Positions 10,121 to 30,202 are shown, counted from the stretch's first letter. The stretch: 64,000 bases of DNA from Membranipora membranacea (GCA_914767715.1 OU612067.1:31408162-31472161); one strand, 5' to 3'. The notes: generated by a model from the letters alone, not told the origin. Program-made: numbers and translations.

Positions 10121-10620
10121 TTTCATTCATTTCTAGTAATGCGCTGAGCATACACCTTATGATGATAAAAATAATATTAAATAGATAAGAGTTGTCATCG
10201 AATCATCATCACAGGAATAAAGAGTAGTAATAACTTGTTTAATGATATCAGTCCATTGTCACTATTTTCATCAGGGTTGTTCTGGTTGTCTTTAGCACCA
10301 ACTGAGCCATCATAATCAGCTATGGGACATTCTTCTGCAATAAAGGAACGGAGAAATCTTCCTACGGTATCCATTATTTGTAGCTTGTTTAAAGAATAAA
10401 ACAAGGGTTATCCCCCCTCTTTTCAGGGGCCATATAATATTATCATGACCTGATCAAGCATTATGGTTTCATTTTGTTAGACATAGTCAAATCTCGACTC
10501 TCAAACCCTGATCAAACAAGATGGCCAGCATTCAAACCTGCTTATTAATTTCTTATATCATCTTGACAAGTTGACTTATTGATCCAAAATATTGAATTTC
10601 CATTTTCGCGCACTTATCTG
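10121..10620. other. Unassigned non-coding spacer
   Basis: I see no coding sequence, RNA gene or recognisable repeat end in this stretch between two transposons. Confidence 0.5.
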
Positions 10621-11444
10621 AATAGGTAAATTCCGCCCTTGGTATCTATATTAAACAATCATTAATTATAATCATTTTCATGGGGAAATCCAATTGAATA
10701 GATTCTATGATTAGGTATACGGTCTTTCAATGATATTGACATGAAACTTAGAATTATCTCCTCATTGGTAATAGGGAGACAACTTGAGTTCAAGTTGGAT
10801 TCAGTTGGATTTCCCAATGAAAATGGTCATACTTGCCAAGTCTCCCGATTTAGGCGTGACCCTCCAGATTTTTACACCCACCTCCCACTTTTTTTAAATC
10901 TCACTATTTCCTCCAGATTTTAGAGAAAACAGTCCAATCGCAATTTTTTGATAGTTACCCAAGCACATGTTATTGTTGACTAGTTACTGTTAAGGTCTTT
11001 GCACACAAAATTGAAAGGAATTATCAAATTAAACAATCCTAACAAATTTACCTGTTTTGTTAAGATTCAGCCTATTATTGTAAATGACCAATAGCATCCC
11101 TGTAACTCACAACACTGACTGTCATTGGTCACAATATAAAGTAGCTAGTCAAGTGCATACATTTAGTTTTCATTTCCTTTCAGATCACACATTTTTTAGT
11201 AGTATTAATTTTGTACTGTCTACTCTAGTTAAACCAATGAACTAAACTTTCATTGGTTAAACTTAAGTGAAGGGAAATAGAAACCTAACAATTCCAAAAG
11301 TAGGTCCACTAAAATTTAACAAAGCTCGGACCAAAGACTTTGAAACATATTTAATGTTAGCCAAACAGGAATATAGTACCTTAACTGGATCCTCACTGTC
11401 TGTGACTGAGCACATTTTCAGATCTTGATGATGCATGGGCACTT

Positions 11445-11561
11445 GTAGCCTGTCTTGACAGGCAAGGGCCCCTGGGACTTACATGCCTCTACTTTGCCAA
11501 TGGGTTGTTTGATACTGGACATTGACAATGTAAAGGCATGTATGTAAGAGTCCCAGGGGCC
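11445..11561. repeat. Stem-loop with GGGCCCCTGGGA arms
   Basis: GGGCCCCTGGGACTTACATG near 11468 is answered by a near-complement, CATGTATGTAAGAGTCCCAG followed by GGGCCC, near 11537-11561. The arms are separated by about 50 bp. The stem-loop is internal to the 10621-11921 element. Confidence 0.55.
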
Positions 11562-11689
11562 CATGGATTGATTGTAATTGTTTAAAGTGTATTTCACCTC
11601 AGTTTGATATTTAAGTACTAGTACAAACATGAAATTATTTGGGGTCAATTATACCTTTTTAGCCCTTCCTAGTGGCTGGAAACGCTCTC

Positions 11690-11830
11690 AGAGCTTCTGC
11701 AGACGGGGCTCCGCCCCGTACCCCGTTGGGGCCTCACACCGCCCCCCAAACCCCCAGGTGGGTGACTCGGGTGCGTTGCACCCTCGAAGCACCACGTTGT
11801 GGTGCAGTATCGCCGTAAAATGGAATCTCC
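11690..11830. other. GC-rich island inside the TIR element
   Basis: This block of about 140 bp is much more GC-rich than its surroundings and contains short palindromes such as CGGGGCTCCGCCCCG and a run of C. I see no coding meaning. It may be a fragment of another repeat captured by the host element. Confidence 0.4.
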
Positions 11831-11967
11831 CTATTTTGTATTTAGATTACTTGGCAAGTATGAAAATGATTATGATTAATGATTATTTAATATAGATACC
11901 AAGGGCGCGAATTTACCTATTAGCTGGATCTAACTTATAGTTCTATGCCCATGGATGTCCATACCTA

Positions 11968-12086
11968 GTCCAAGTTTGATCCAGGGTGCCTGAATTCGAA
12001 GTTGCTTCCCCTCTACTGGACAAGCCACAGGCATGTCCAGTCGAAGGGGCACAACTGGAATGCAAACAAACTGGATCAAACTTGAT

Positions 12087-12089
<3 letters not shown>
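11968..12089. mobile_element. 122 bp MITE that supplies the carboxylesterase stop codon
   Basis: The element has imperfect inverted ends (CAAGTTTGATCC and GGATCAAACTTG) and an internal palindrome around CTGGACAAGC and CATGTCCAG. GTCCATACCTA occurs on both sides (11957-11967 and 12090-12100), an apparent TSD of 8-11 bp. The minus-strand TAG that ends the carboxylesterase ORF (12087-12089) is the element's own terminal sequence. Related ends occur near 30575-30615 and 58855-58925. Confidence 0.85.
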
Positions 12090-19907
<7,818 letters not shown>

Positions 19908-20642
19908 GGCTTGTTTTACTTAGCCAGCTCAATGATATACTGAACTGTACTTATCACACTGTTTATCAAACAGGCTGATAAAATCTCATATCAATCTATG
20001 TTGTCAATAACACAACATGAATTAATATTTGTTGGAGCTCATATTACATTGCCATTGACAGGTGGTCGGGCTTATCTATATCACAGAGTAAGGATTCTCT
20101 GTGTCTATATATTCATCATTTTGAGCGGCAGTAAAACTATTTCATTGAGTCTTTGACCTTTTGGCCCCTCCCACTCTCCGAATGATATAATCTTGGTTAC
20201 AGCTAACATTATGATTTATCTGTATCAAGTAATTAGCCTTGTCAGGTGGCTATAGAAATGTAGCTGGGGACAAGGCAATCAAGTCAATTGGAAGTGATTT
20301 CAAGATTAATACTCAATCAATTCAATGTGTTTGTTTACTATGAGTACAAGTTGGTGCATCCAACTTTTAAAGGTCTCCAAATGATGATATGCAAGGTTTG
20401 CAGTGAGTCAGTATTTTCAAATGTTGTTTTATTATCAGTGCTACCTTCCACACAATTCCTCCTGTCTTCAACAATATTCATATCTTATCATGACGCTGTT
20501 TATTCAAGTGAGGAGCCTCAGCAGCGGTGGAGAGAATCCAGGAAGGACTTTGTCTCTCTGCAGCTTCATAAGCTGACTTAGAAAAACTACTGCCTATAGA
20601 CTGTCTTTAGGGGAGCCTCAATCTTCTACTCTTCATTCATCA
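19908..20642. other. Intergenic region: carboxylesterase 5' flank
   Basis: This stretch separates the carboxylesterase start codon (19907, minus strand) from the stop of the next minus-strand gene (20643). It should contain the carboxylesterase promoter and the 3' UTR of the upstream gene. No clear TATA box, poly(A) signal or coding exon was identified. Confidence 0.5.
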
Positions 20643-23600
20643 TCATTCATCTTCATACTCTTCCTCATACTCGTAATCGTCGTCCCCTTCCTCTGCAGGT
20701 ACTGGCTCTGCCTGAAGTTTACTCTGTTCTACATTCTCTCCTGCTGGAGCCTCCTCTTCCACTTCACCTTCTGGTTCAGGGTAATCGTATGCTTCCTCTG
20801 GTTCTGGGTAATCATACCCACCTTCTTCTCCTTCCTCCTCTTCCTCTTCCTCCTGCTCTGTCTCTGGCTCTGGCTCGGCAGGAGCAGAATTACGAGTAGG
20901 TGTGGCAGGGACAGAATTACGAGGAGGTGTCTCTGGTACCCTCTGCACCTCTTCCTCCTGGTGCTCATATTCATCTCCGATGTCTTCGTATTCGTTCTCG
21001 TTCTCTTCAGCGTTCTCTTCAGCCTCTCGGTTAGCCTGCACGGCTAACGCTCCTGAAATACAGACTAGGCATTCAGCTGAAAGCACGTAGACACCTTTTC
21101 AAGTGTTGGATAGGTTGATAGTCACATGATAAAGATTGACTACAAAAATAGTTGCATAACAGAACATTAGAGTTGTTCTCCTTCTAATCATGTTCGGATA
21201 ACTCTGTTTTCATATGTGACAGAATGTGAGATCGCTGTAAACATATATGACTTAATTAATCAGCAGAAATACTCTAAGTTTGTCTGAGATTCAAAAACAG
21301 TACTTACCGCCAAACTCATTGGATGGTTGTACTTCCAATTCCTTGACCGATCCCCTCGAACTGGCCCCGGTACCTGAAGGCACAAATGAGAAGTGCGAAT
21401 TAATAAACAGTGCTGGTCAAACGATCCAAGTCAAGGTTAAGCCAATATGTATGACCGGCGAAAAGAAATTGGAAGGAAGTGAATCACCCAGAAAGGAAAT
21501 CTGGGCATTTTATGGCACCCAATTGCCGGAAACTGCGAAGCGCCACATAATCCCTGAAAAACGCTGTATAGGCTTTACTGACTTAGGTCTATGTTCAGGT
21601 GAAACAACTTTTTGTCTATGTCATTACTAGGTGCCTGCTAGTAAAGCGCATTGTTGCATGCCAAGATCTTACAAAAGATGTTAAAAGATGTTAAGCGCAT
21701 ATTGTGTATTTACGAGAAGACAATCCTCAACTTACTATGTATATGTATATTTGACAGGCTCCAATATCGGCCATTGGGTATAACGTTTTCTCCACTTCGA
21801 CACTCATTTACAGTTACACAGGCTGCATAGGAAAAAAGGCACTTCTAATAGGGCTACATCTAGAGCGCAGCTCATCATGGCATCAAGCGGTCATGAATAA
21901 CTAATTGTATAGGCAGCTACACTATGCTGATTCAGCATAGTTTTAAATTTTGCTTCAGGAGCGCTTCAGACAGTTGTTTTCTATTGCTTCCACAGCAAAG
22001 TGACATTACACATAATACACTACATCACCATGAGTATTTCTAGTGAGTTAAAATCTTTGATGGTCAAAACCAAGGAGTTCCTCAAACTTCTTGGTCAAAA
22101 AACACACAAGCACTAAACGCAGTCTTATAATTGAGTTTCATCACGACACTATTATAACACCATAACCCATAACCCATGACAAAAACTAGCAACTGTCATT
22201 CAGGATTCATGACTGACCTTGAATCAAATTTACATCGGTAAGACTTTTCGGGGTAAATTTGTTTGTTTCCACTGGTAGTGAATACAATTTAGAAAGGAGT
22301 TTCATTTGCTGAGAAAACTGTTTCTCTATAAAAGCCATAACAGTAGCCTTGTTTTCCTTTGCAGCCTGCGTTATTGAGTAAATTACTGGAGACAATGGGG
22401 TTGTGTCCCTCATTTTAGGGACGCTGAACAGATGAGACCATGGAATTTCACTTTTTTTACCAGAGCATCTAGTATCTAGTCTAAGTGCTCAGACAGATCC
22501 AATGCAAGTTAGTAGCATTACATAATCAACCACTCATTGATGATTTAATGCCACTAACTCTCACTGAAGCCGTTTGAGCACTCTAGACTATATAGTATCC
22601 TACCTTCATTCTCCTCTCGTCTAAGTGGAGGTAATGGTGCTCCTTCACTTTGAGTCCCATCAGCCATCTTCATCTCTAATCTCCTCCGTTCAATCGCCGC
22701 CTAAAATAACCAAATCAAAACTCTCATCTTGTGACCAACACATCAGCGTCAGTTCCTCCTCTCAAAATGAGTAAATGCAATTTTCTTCCTTCCTTAAGGG
22801 TCATTTACATGTGCATTAGGTCTGAAAAATTTACTTTTGAAGGTTCCCAACAATGTTCCTTTACAGTTTACAGATAAACGCTTTGGTGAATGTGGAATTT
22901 CTCATAAGTTAAAGAATATGCTTCAATTGTTATGTATTGATAATTTAGAGTATTAAATGCATGATGTTGCCCTCTTAATCCAAGTTCCAAAATGTCAAAC
23001 CTAAGCAACTCCCAACACAGAATTTCCCAGTGGGATCAGGTTGATGAAAGCATGTAATATGAGATCAAGGAGATCAAGGTCTACAACTCCTTGATGAGAT
23101 GATCATGATTTTCCTGGGAATTCCCAGGTTACAAGTGCACACTGGGAATGTTGCTCATACTTTTCAGTAATGCATTGCGGGATGGTTATTTATTTATTTA
23201 TCATAGTAAGGCATTGTGTGATTGCTGTATGTATCTATTAGTAAGGCATCGTGGGGTTGTTATTTACATCTTTTAGTAATAGATTGTGGGATTGTTATTT
23301 GTATCTGCTAGTAATGCATTGTGGGAATGTTATTTGTACCTCTAAGAAATGCATTGTGGGATTGTTATTTACATCTGTTAGTAATGCATTGTGGGATCGT
23401 TATTTTTATCTCTTAGTAATGCATTTTGGGACTAGTGTTGTATATCTTAGCAATGCATTTTGGGAATATTCTTGTATATCTGAGTAATGCATTGTAGGAT
23501 CGTTATTTTTATATCTTAGTAGTGCATTGTGGGATTGTTAGGATTTGTTAGTAATGTAGATGAATGATACTAACAGCCTCTCTTTGAGTCTCCCGCCTCT

Positions 23601-26600
23601 CTCTATCTCTCTCCTGCAACTCTCTCTCCGCCTGCTCTTCAGCATCTTCATACCCTAAACTTTTACCCTGTATCAGTAAAATAGTACTTGTTAACTTGTA
23701 GGTTTTGCCAGTAGGAAAAACAAACTTGTTCTACATTGAATGCAACAGAGAATGCTATGCATTACTCCATAACTACTTTTTATCCCACCATCAATTGTGA
23801 GTACTACCTATATAACATTATGACAAATTTCGTTGATGATATGAATTTGATTGTTTAAATACCGACAGTAAAATTTGTGTGAATAATCACTCTGTTGACC
23901 CTATTTACTAATTTACTATTTTTACTATTGTCAAGTTCATTTATACAAGGCTTATAATACACTAGCTTAGTCCATAACAATAACAAAATAGTAATAATAA
24001 ATTTTACCCTTAGGAGTACAGCACAGCAGCACTTACCCTGTTGCCTCCTGGTCCTCCCATTACAGAGTTCATAGGCTCTACGACTGACTTCCTCATCCCT
24101 GGGTCGGCAGCCTGTATAAATAAGGACAAGGAATCATAAGGCCATATTCCCATCCAGTGAATAGTTCTTGTAGTGGCATTTCAATAACACGAATCTTGCG
24201 ACCACACCTCATCATCAAGTCAGCACTGATTTGCAGGTGTCAGACTTTTATAACTGACATAGCCTGTTTTCCAGGATTAAAACAAAACAATGTATCACCC
24301 AGTTTCATTATGTTGTTATGTAATATATATAGATTTCAGTCATTACTCACGTTTCTCATTGCATTCATTCCTCCTTGTCCTCCCATTCCAGCGTTCATGG
24401 GCTCTATGACTGATTTCTTTACTCCTGAGTCGACAGTCTGCATAAACAATAACAGGCACTTTGGTACAGAGAATCAAATTTTTGTATCCGTGCTAATATT
24501 GTCCACGCTAATTAGCGCCATCAACCAGTCCTTTTTGGTGATGGTGAGATGGTGCAATCGGTTAGGCAATTGGTACCGCAAGGGGGTGTGGGTTCGAGTC
24601 CCACTGGAGTAGCTTTCAAGGTTGTTTGTTCAACCCAAGCACCGTCAGGTGTATACTTCTCCTGTGTACTTGTCTTCTGACTGACTCATGGAAAGATATA
24701 TGACAGCATGGAAAGACATGCGGAAAAGCTGGAAGGACAGCTAAAATTTACTAAGAGTGGTCCTATCAATGGGAAATGTAAGGCCAATAACCTCAACATG
24801 TACGCTGTGCTGCAATTGGTGGCAATGGTGGAATGGATGCTGCTATGGGATGAGAGGACACAGCTCTGAGAAATCAATAGCAAGCATGCAAATTACCGCC
24901 CTCAACCCATTTTATTTTGGGCATGGTGTGATGATTGGTGCCGAAGGAGTTATGGGTTCGAGTCCCCTGGGGGAGCTTTCAAGGATGGTGATACCAGCCC
25001 CCAGCACCCTCTGGTGTATATCTCTGCAGTAAAACGTTTGTGAATATTCGCTCTGTTGACTCTATTCACTTATCCTCCCTATTCCAGACTAACCACACCT
25101 ATTTTGGTCACTAACTTTTGTCATTTCCATTTATACAATATTCAGCAGTAAATAATACGCTAACTCAATCCACGACAATAACAAAAAAATACCAATAAAT
25201 TTGGCCCTTAGGTGACCCTGGTGTTTGCAGCACTTACCCTGAAATTCCCTCCTGGTCCTCCCATTCCAGCATTCATAGGCTCTATGACTGCTTTCTTTAC
25301 TCCTGAGTCGGCTGCCTGCAGGAATAATGACGTACACATCGGTGCAGGTAATCAAAATATTTGTATTTGACAAGGAATCATTGGGCCATATTACCATCCA
25401 ATAAATATCTTGAGATAATTTTGGATTGGCATTTCATTAACATAAATCTTGAGACCACCTCACAATCAGCTCTGTACCAATTTGCAGGTTGCAGGTGTCG
25501 TACTTTTATATCTCCCATGGCCTGTTTTCCAGGATTTAGACATAACAATGTTATCTTCAGTTACGTTATGTTGTTATCTAAATATGGATTACAGTCACTA
25601 CTCACATGTCTCAACTCATAGACATAATCGCCTTTTTTCTGCTGGAACTTTTTACGTCCAGCTTCGATGATGGCCTTATCATCAACATTAGCGTTAGGAT
25701 TTCTACAATATATCGAGAATCACAGTGAGTACCCGCCCTCACAGAATGCAATCTTTGCGCAATAAACCTCGATGACAATCTGTAAGTGAAAGTACACCAT
25801 AGATATCAAAACATTTTACTCCGTTCACTTGTCTTACCGCCATTAAATTTATACATTTATGCCTCCCCCTCTAAACATGTGGCAGAGACCTCATGAGATG
25901 CGAATCTGAATACAGATGCTGCATGAAGCGTATAAATCACAGATGAACATGTAGATCTAGTTTTGAAGGTATGGGGGATAGGGGATGTTATCAGAAAAAG
26001 CTTTTAAATAACCAACTATTATTCATGCTAATTCTGCTCTCTAAAGACCGATGCTTATCTACGTGATGGCTCATGAAGTGAAGCATAAACCACCAGTTCA
26101 TTGCCGAATATATCTAGAAATGTCATAAAAAAAAACTTTAAGACATTGAATGGAACCTTGCTCGAGTGCAAATGCAGGGTGGTAGGGTAGTGGGACATTC
26201 TACTGAGCCCAACAACTACCGTTCTCCTCTGTTCAACAGATACTTGGTATCCATGCTAAGCAGAGTGTAATTAAATTAAAGACATACTTATGAATGTAGA
26301 TGATTTTCTTTTCTCCCCCAAGCGGGTCTCTTGGGCTCGGTGGCTCTCTACCGGTCGGAACTTTTGTTGAGTATATGGCGTCATCATAGGCAGGTTTCTT
26401 ATCCTGTGAAGAAGTTAGACGGTCAGCCTTGAGTTTCATGCTTTCGAGCACAAAATTAAATTGTTTTCTTCATCAGCTTGCACGCATGCAATTTGTTAGT
26501 GATGTTAGACAAGCAGATGGCCAATAATATTCCTATGACAGCCTCAATCATTCCCTTAGCCTCCAATCTTCATTTAAAATTAAATCTATATATCACAATA

Positions 26601-28565
26601 ATTGCATTTTATTCCCGATAACCACAACATGAGGGTGAGTTGTTTCATCATCAGTTATTACTAATTCCAAATTCACATGACTCGCTTTCATTTTGATTGA
26701 TGATTAGGTAACACCTACCTGGGTGCTGAATAAGGCCCAAGTCTGGACTTGGGTAGAAATCATGTTCTCGGATTTGGTAAATTACTGGTAGGCGTTGTGT
26801 CCCTGATTTAGTTTGATGCTTTCTTAGCACACCTATTATTGTCACTTACCAAGTCCATTTATACAACACTTACTGTTAATGATACACTAACTCAATCCAC
26901 AACAATAACAAAATCCTACCAATAAATTTGACCCTTAGTTGACCCTGGTGTCGGCATCACTTACCCTGAGATTCCCACCTTGTCCTCCCATTCCAGCGTT
27001 CATAGGCTCTACGACTGATTTTCTTATACCTGAGTCGGCAGCCTGCAGGAATAATAACAGCCTCTTTGGTACAGGTAATCAAATTTATGTATTCGACAGG
27101 GAATCATTGGGCGACAGAAGGAACCAAGCAATGTATACTCTGGCATATAGTTATGCAATATTTTTTACATTGAAAAAATTTATAGCATTTCTCGGTAAAG
27201 GTTATATGTAGTGCTAGAAATTGCTCCCCTTTGTCATCAATAACAACAGTATACAAAATAGTAATAATAAATTTGACCCTTAGGGTACTCCGGTATTTGA
27301 AGCACTTACCCTGTAATTTCCTGCTTGTCCTCCCATTCCAGAGTTTAGGGGCTGTATGACTGTTTTCCTAATACCTGATTCGGCAGCCTGCATAAATAAT
27401 AACAGCCATCAGCTTTGTATGAATAATGTTTCTGCTACTGACATGATGTTGGAAATGAATATGGCTGATAATATTACTATGACTGACAGCCTCAATCAGC
27501 GTCTTGGACTTTTGGCTAAGATCAAAGTGTCACTGCCATTGGGCGATTAGTGCCTGTTTCAGTTTTTGGCAGCTTGCTGCAAACTCACGATTACGAGGTT
27601 CTCTATGGCCTCACATCTAGGATGCATTCTTGTTTTCTAGAATGAGGAATTTCGAGGATTTCGGGCAATTTGCATTCCTCTTTAGAGGCAGCCCACCCTC
27701 TGTTTTGCCGCAAACAGGGTCTCAATCGGCCTCTGAGTCTCCAATCCTCATTTAAAACTAAATCTAACTATCAAAATCTATGCATTTTATTCCCGCTAAC
27801 CACAACATTACGTTACGTTGTTTCATCATCAGATATTCCGAATTCCAAATACACCTGACTCACTTTCATTTTGTTTGATGATTAGGAACTACATACCTGG
27901 GTTCCTGGGCAAGATCCAAACCTTGCCTGTGGTAGCGATCCTGGTCTCGGACTTGGTACATTACCAGTAGGAGTTGTGTCCCTGACTAAGTCTGATGCTG
28001 TTATTGGTGATGGAGCAGCTGCTTCAGAATACTGGTGATGAATAAAATAACCTAATGGCTGATAAATCTGATAGATAAAACTCGTGAGTGTGAAGTTCGA
28101 ATTATTTTGTTCGATGCTATCAAACATTGTAAGCATGGAAGTAGAATATGTGATGCCATTGACAGGGGTGAATAGCAAAATTACTTCTATCTCAAGCTAA
28201 GAATGCTGCTAGTGGTAGCGTTTTTAGACTCGGTGCAGACAAAAGAAGAAGTAATTGTAGAGTAATGCTTTTTCCTATTCCCTTCATTACGATGAGATAG
28301 AAAGTTCATTGCAGATGATATGATCCTCTTACCACATCTGTGCGGAGTCCGACAGGGGGTCCAGCTGGCGCAGCCGGCTTTGGCTTAGGAGGTTTCTTCA
28401 CCCTGACCTTAGTCTTGACTTTAACCTTTGACTTATTTCTTTTTGCAGGAGCTGCAGGAGCGGCATCTGAATCTGAGTCTGGAGGCGGCATTTTAGGTGC
28501 TGCTGGGGGCAGGGGTGGGTCTGGGTAATATTCGTCGTATTCATCACCCATCACTACTTTATCTG
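20643..28565 (-). CDS. Unrecognised gene, C-terminal part: repeated exon array and acidic tail (13 exons, 547 aa)
   Basis: Exons (high to low): 28333-28565, 27897-28031, 27310-27387, 26965-27042, 26288-26403, 25606-25702, 25238-25315, 24351-24437, 24037-24111, 23575-23667, 22604-22700, 21308-21373, 20643-21052. All junction phases agree; with one carried base they give 548 codons including the TGA. The first exon is acidic and proline-rich, then basic (KSKVKVKTKVRVKKPPKPKP). Five exons encode variants of AADSGxxKSVxEPMNAGMGG. A charged helix follows (EDAEEQAERELQERDRERR). The last exon is Glu/Tyr/Pro-rich, with two near-repeats of YDYPEPE and a run of glutamates, ending DDDYEYEEEYEDE. I do not recognise the family. 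Low complexity suggests a disordered scaffold. Its 5' exons are probably those at 32686-36931. Confidence 0.8.
23166..23555. repeat. Minisatellite, about 11 units of 35-36 bp
   Basis: Units are variants of GTAATGCATTGTGGGATTG followed by a T-rich TTATTTGTATCTNTTA. I count about eleven copies of the GCATTGTGGGA core. The array ends about 20 bp before the exon at 23575-23667 in plus coordinates, so it lies in the intron just after that exon's donor. Confidence 0.85.
24540..24660 (+). repeat. tRNA-derived SINE, copy 1
   Basis: The A box TGGTGCAATCGG (24550-24561) and B box GGTTCGAGTCC (24591-24601) are both perfect. They are followed by AGCTTTCAAGG and a tail containing CACCNTCNGGTGTATA that is shared with copy 2. 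Copy 1 lies in an intron of the repeated-exon gene, in antisense orientation. Confidence 0.75.
24920..25022 (+). repeat. tRNA-derived SINE, copy 2 (degenerate head)
   Basis: A perfect B box, GGTTCGAGTCC, lies at 24955-24965 and is followed by GGGAGCTTTCAAGGATG and CACCCTCTGGTGTATAT. This matches copy 1 at 24540. The A box is degenerate. Confidence 0.65.
26706..26830 (-). pseudogene. Decayed duplicate of the exon at 27897-28031
   Basis: On the minus strand this interval matches the proline-rich exon at 27897-28031: GGGACACAACGCCTACC against GGGACACAACTCCTACT, then ATTTACCAAATCCGAGA against ATGTACCAAGTCCGAGA, and a donor-like CACCCAGGTAGG. The copy has an in-frame TAA soon after its start and length differences, so it cannot be read in the gene's frame. 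It is a relic of the same segmental duplication. Confidence 0.7.
27553..27730 (-). repeat. Dispersed repeat family, inverted copy
   Basis: Read on the minus strand, this matches 28706-28917 and 30203-30427: a start like CCCTGTTTNNGNCAAAACAG, then GGGCTGCC, an A/G-rich stretch, and an end like TTTGATCTTAGCCAA. There is no coding capacity. The family is unidentified. Confidence 0.65.
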
Positions 28566-28705
28566 CTACAAGGTACAAAGGTAATTGCATTATCAAAAGT
28601 GTAACTTTCACCATTTAGGTGGAATATGGGGGTAACAAAACCTTATCAATACTATTCAACAACCTAGATTATAAACTTTCTACTCATGTTAGACCCCACA
28701 TAAAT

Positions 28706-28917
28706 CACAACCCTGTTTATGACAAAACTGAGGTTGGGCTGCCCCTATAGAGGGACACAAGTTGCCGAAATCCTCATACTGAATGTGTGGTACATCCTAG
28801 AAACATAGAGGATATCCTGAACTTGAGTGTGCAGCATGCTGCCAAAAAAGTTAAAACAGGCACTGATCGCCCATTGGTACAGTTTGATCTTAGCCAATAG
28901 GGCAAGAGCAATCACAT
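28706..28917 (+). repeat. Dispersed repeat family, copy 2
   Basis: It begins near CAACCCTGTTTATGACAAAA and ends near TTTGATCTTAGCCAATAGG. It is clearly homologous to 30203-30427 and, inverted, to 27553-27730. Confidence 0.65.
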
Positions 28918-29334
28918 AAATCACAATATGACTGGGATATGCATCCTGTCCGAATCTATGTGGTGATATATACCTTACCTTACTCATGTGATGCGCACTT
29001 AATCAACCAATAGCATTCCTTCCTATGAAATTATACCATACCAATGAACGACCAGCGTTCTATCCCATACTATTACTAACATTGTTTGAGGTTGTTATTA
29101 TCTGCACGGTTTTACAATGGCCGAACACAGCGTCAAGTATTTTGATATTTAGAAAATGGTGAGACAAATCTAGTCACTGTTAAGTTTCGTTGTTATTACT
29201 ACAAAGGTTTCCTTTTGTTAGTTCCACAGAGATTTCAACATAAAGTTTGTTTGAGCTGATGTTTCTTGATATTCCAGCAAAAGTACAATCAATGATGTGT
29301 AGATTCGATCCGTAATAAATATAAGTCTGATGAC

Positions 29335-29356
29335 GTATGTATGTATGTATGTATGT
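29335..29356. repeat. (GTAT)n microsatellite
   Basis: About five uninterrupted copies of GTAT are present, in a non-coding stretch. Confidence 0.9.
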
Positions 29357-29474
29357 TTATAATTGGTCTCAATCTCTGAGAAATAAAACTGTCTCTGTAG
29401 GGTGCTCTGTAAAAATAATTAAAACTGTTGATTCTGTAAAAATAAATAAAATGATAAGACCATAAAAAATACTA

Positions 29475-29714
29475 TTACTTTTTGAAGACACTATTTAGGT
29501 ATTTGATACATTCTGCTCTAAAACATTTGGCACGGATCTGCACGCGGAACTTGACTGATTGATATCTGCCTGACGGCAGCAGGTTAAGACGGAGTAGTGG
29601 TTCATCTTCGGTGGCAATCATACGGAGGCTCTTTACTTTCAGTATATTAGAGTAAAGGTCGTCTACGGGTGTGAACATAAGTTCGCCTGATAGGTAACCT
29701 GCAGTTCTTATCAC
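29475..29714 (-). other. Unassigned 79-codon open frame
   Basis: The frame is open and has a protein-like composition (RLNLLPSGRYQSVKFRVQI), but it has no ATG at its start, no convincing splice sites and no recognised relatives. It could be a decayed exon or a transposon fragment. It is recorded only because composition makes it slightly better than background. Confidence 0.2.
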
Positions 29715-30202
29715 AGATTGTAACTTTTCCTTAGAGTCTTAACATTCTTACTGAGTAGTAGCCAAAATACCGATTCAGTTGCTTTTCTTTTTCTAAAAAG
29801 CACTCATATTCGGCTCAGGTTGCAATGGAGAAAGGATACGCAGTAGGGAACGGGTTATGAGACTAACTTATTCGTTTTGGATCGATTGGACAAAAGTCTT
29901 TATTTTAATGGTACATTAATTACTAATATTATGTGTGCATTGTAAATGTGTCGATCTTTTTTTTGGGAGTTTGCGGCAATGAATGATTAGATTCAAGTCT
30001 TTTCAGTATTCTAGTCATGTTAGACACAATCTTTCAGTAAAATTTGTAATCTCTCTCACTGTCAGACAATAGAATTTATAATGCAGGCAGGCCAGAACAT
30101 ATTTGTCAGTATACTGCAAGGGAATCAAACTCAGAACATTTACAAGTTACATTTACGTTTACAAGTCTGTATGAGAGAGGAGGGTGTCATTTCATCACAT
30201 CA

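Larger units (their letters stand above)
10621..11921. mobile_element. 1.3 kb TIR element in the carboxylesterase 3' flank
   Basis: The two ends match as inverted repeats over about 60 bp with very few differences, starting AATAGGTAAATTC and running through CGCCCTTGGTATCTATATTA. If the true TIR begins GGTAAATTC, then a TA dinucleotide flanks each side, as in Tc1/mariner-like elements, but the boundary is ambiguous. There is no transposase. A motif near the right end (ATACTTGCCAAGT) recurs internally near 10830. The element ends about 20 bp from the ancestral stop codon of the carboxylesterase gene. Confidence 0.7.
24037..27387 (-). repeat. Tandem array of five duplicated 75-87 nt exons
   Basis: Exons at 27310-27387, 26965-27042, 25238-25315, 24351-24437 and 24037-24111 encode 26, 26, 26, 29 and 25 residues that align throughout, with consensus AADSGxxKSVxEPMNAGMGG plus GGN. 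All are phase 0-0. Flanking intron sequence is duplicated with them: the words CAACAATAACAAAAT and AATAAATTTGACCCTTAGG recur before the exons on the plus strand. The duplication units therefore included introns. The 24351 copy has a divergent 3' end (MNAMRN) and a different donor context. Confidence 0.88.

Noticed and set aside
21280-21630. 116-codon plus-strand open frame
   Set aside because: It begins with TTG and is antisense to a phase-confirmed exon (21308-21373); it has no supporting signals.
22207-22413. Minus-strand open frame considered as an exon of the acidic-tail gene
   Set aside because: Exons 22604-22700 and 21308-21373 join in perfect phase without it.
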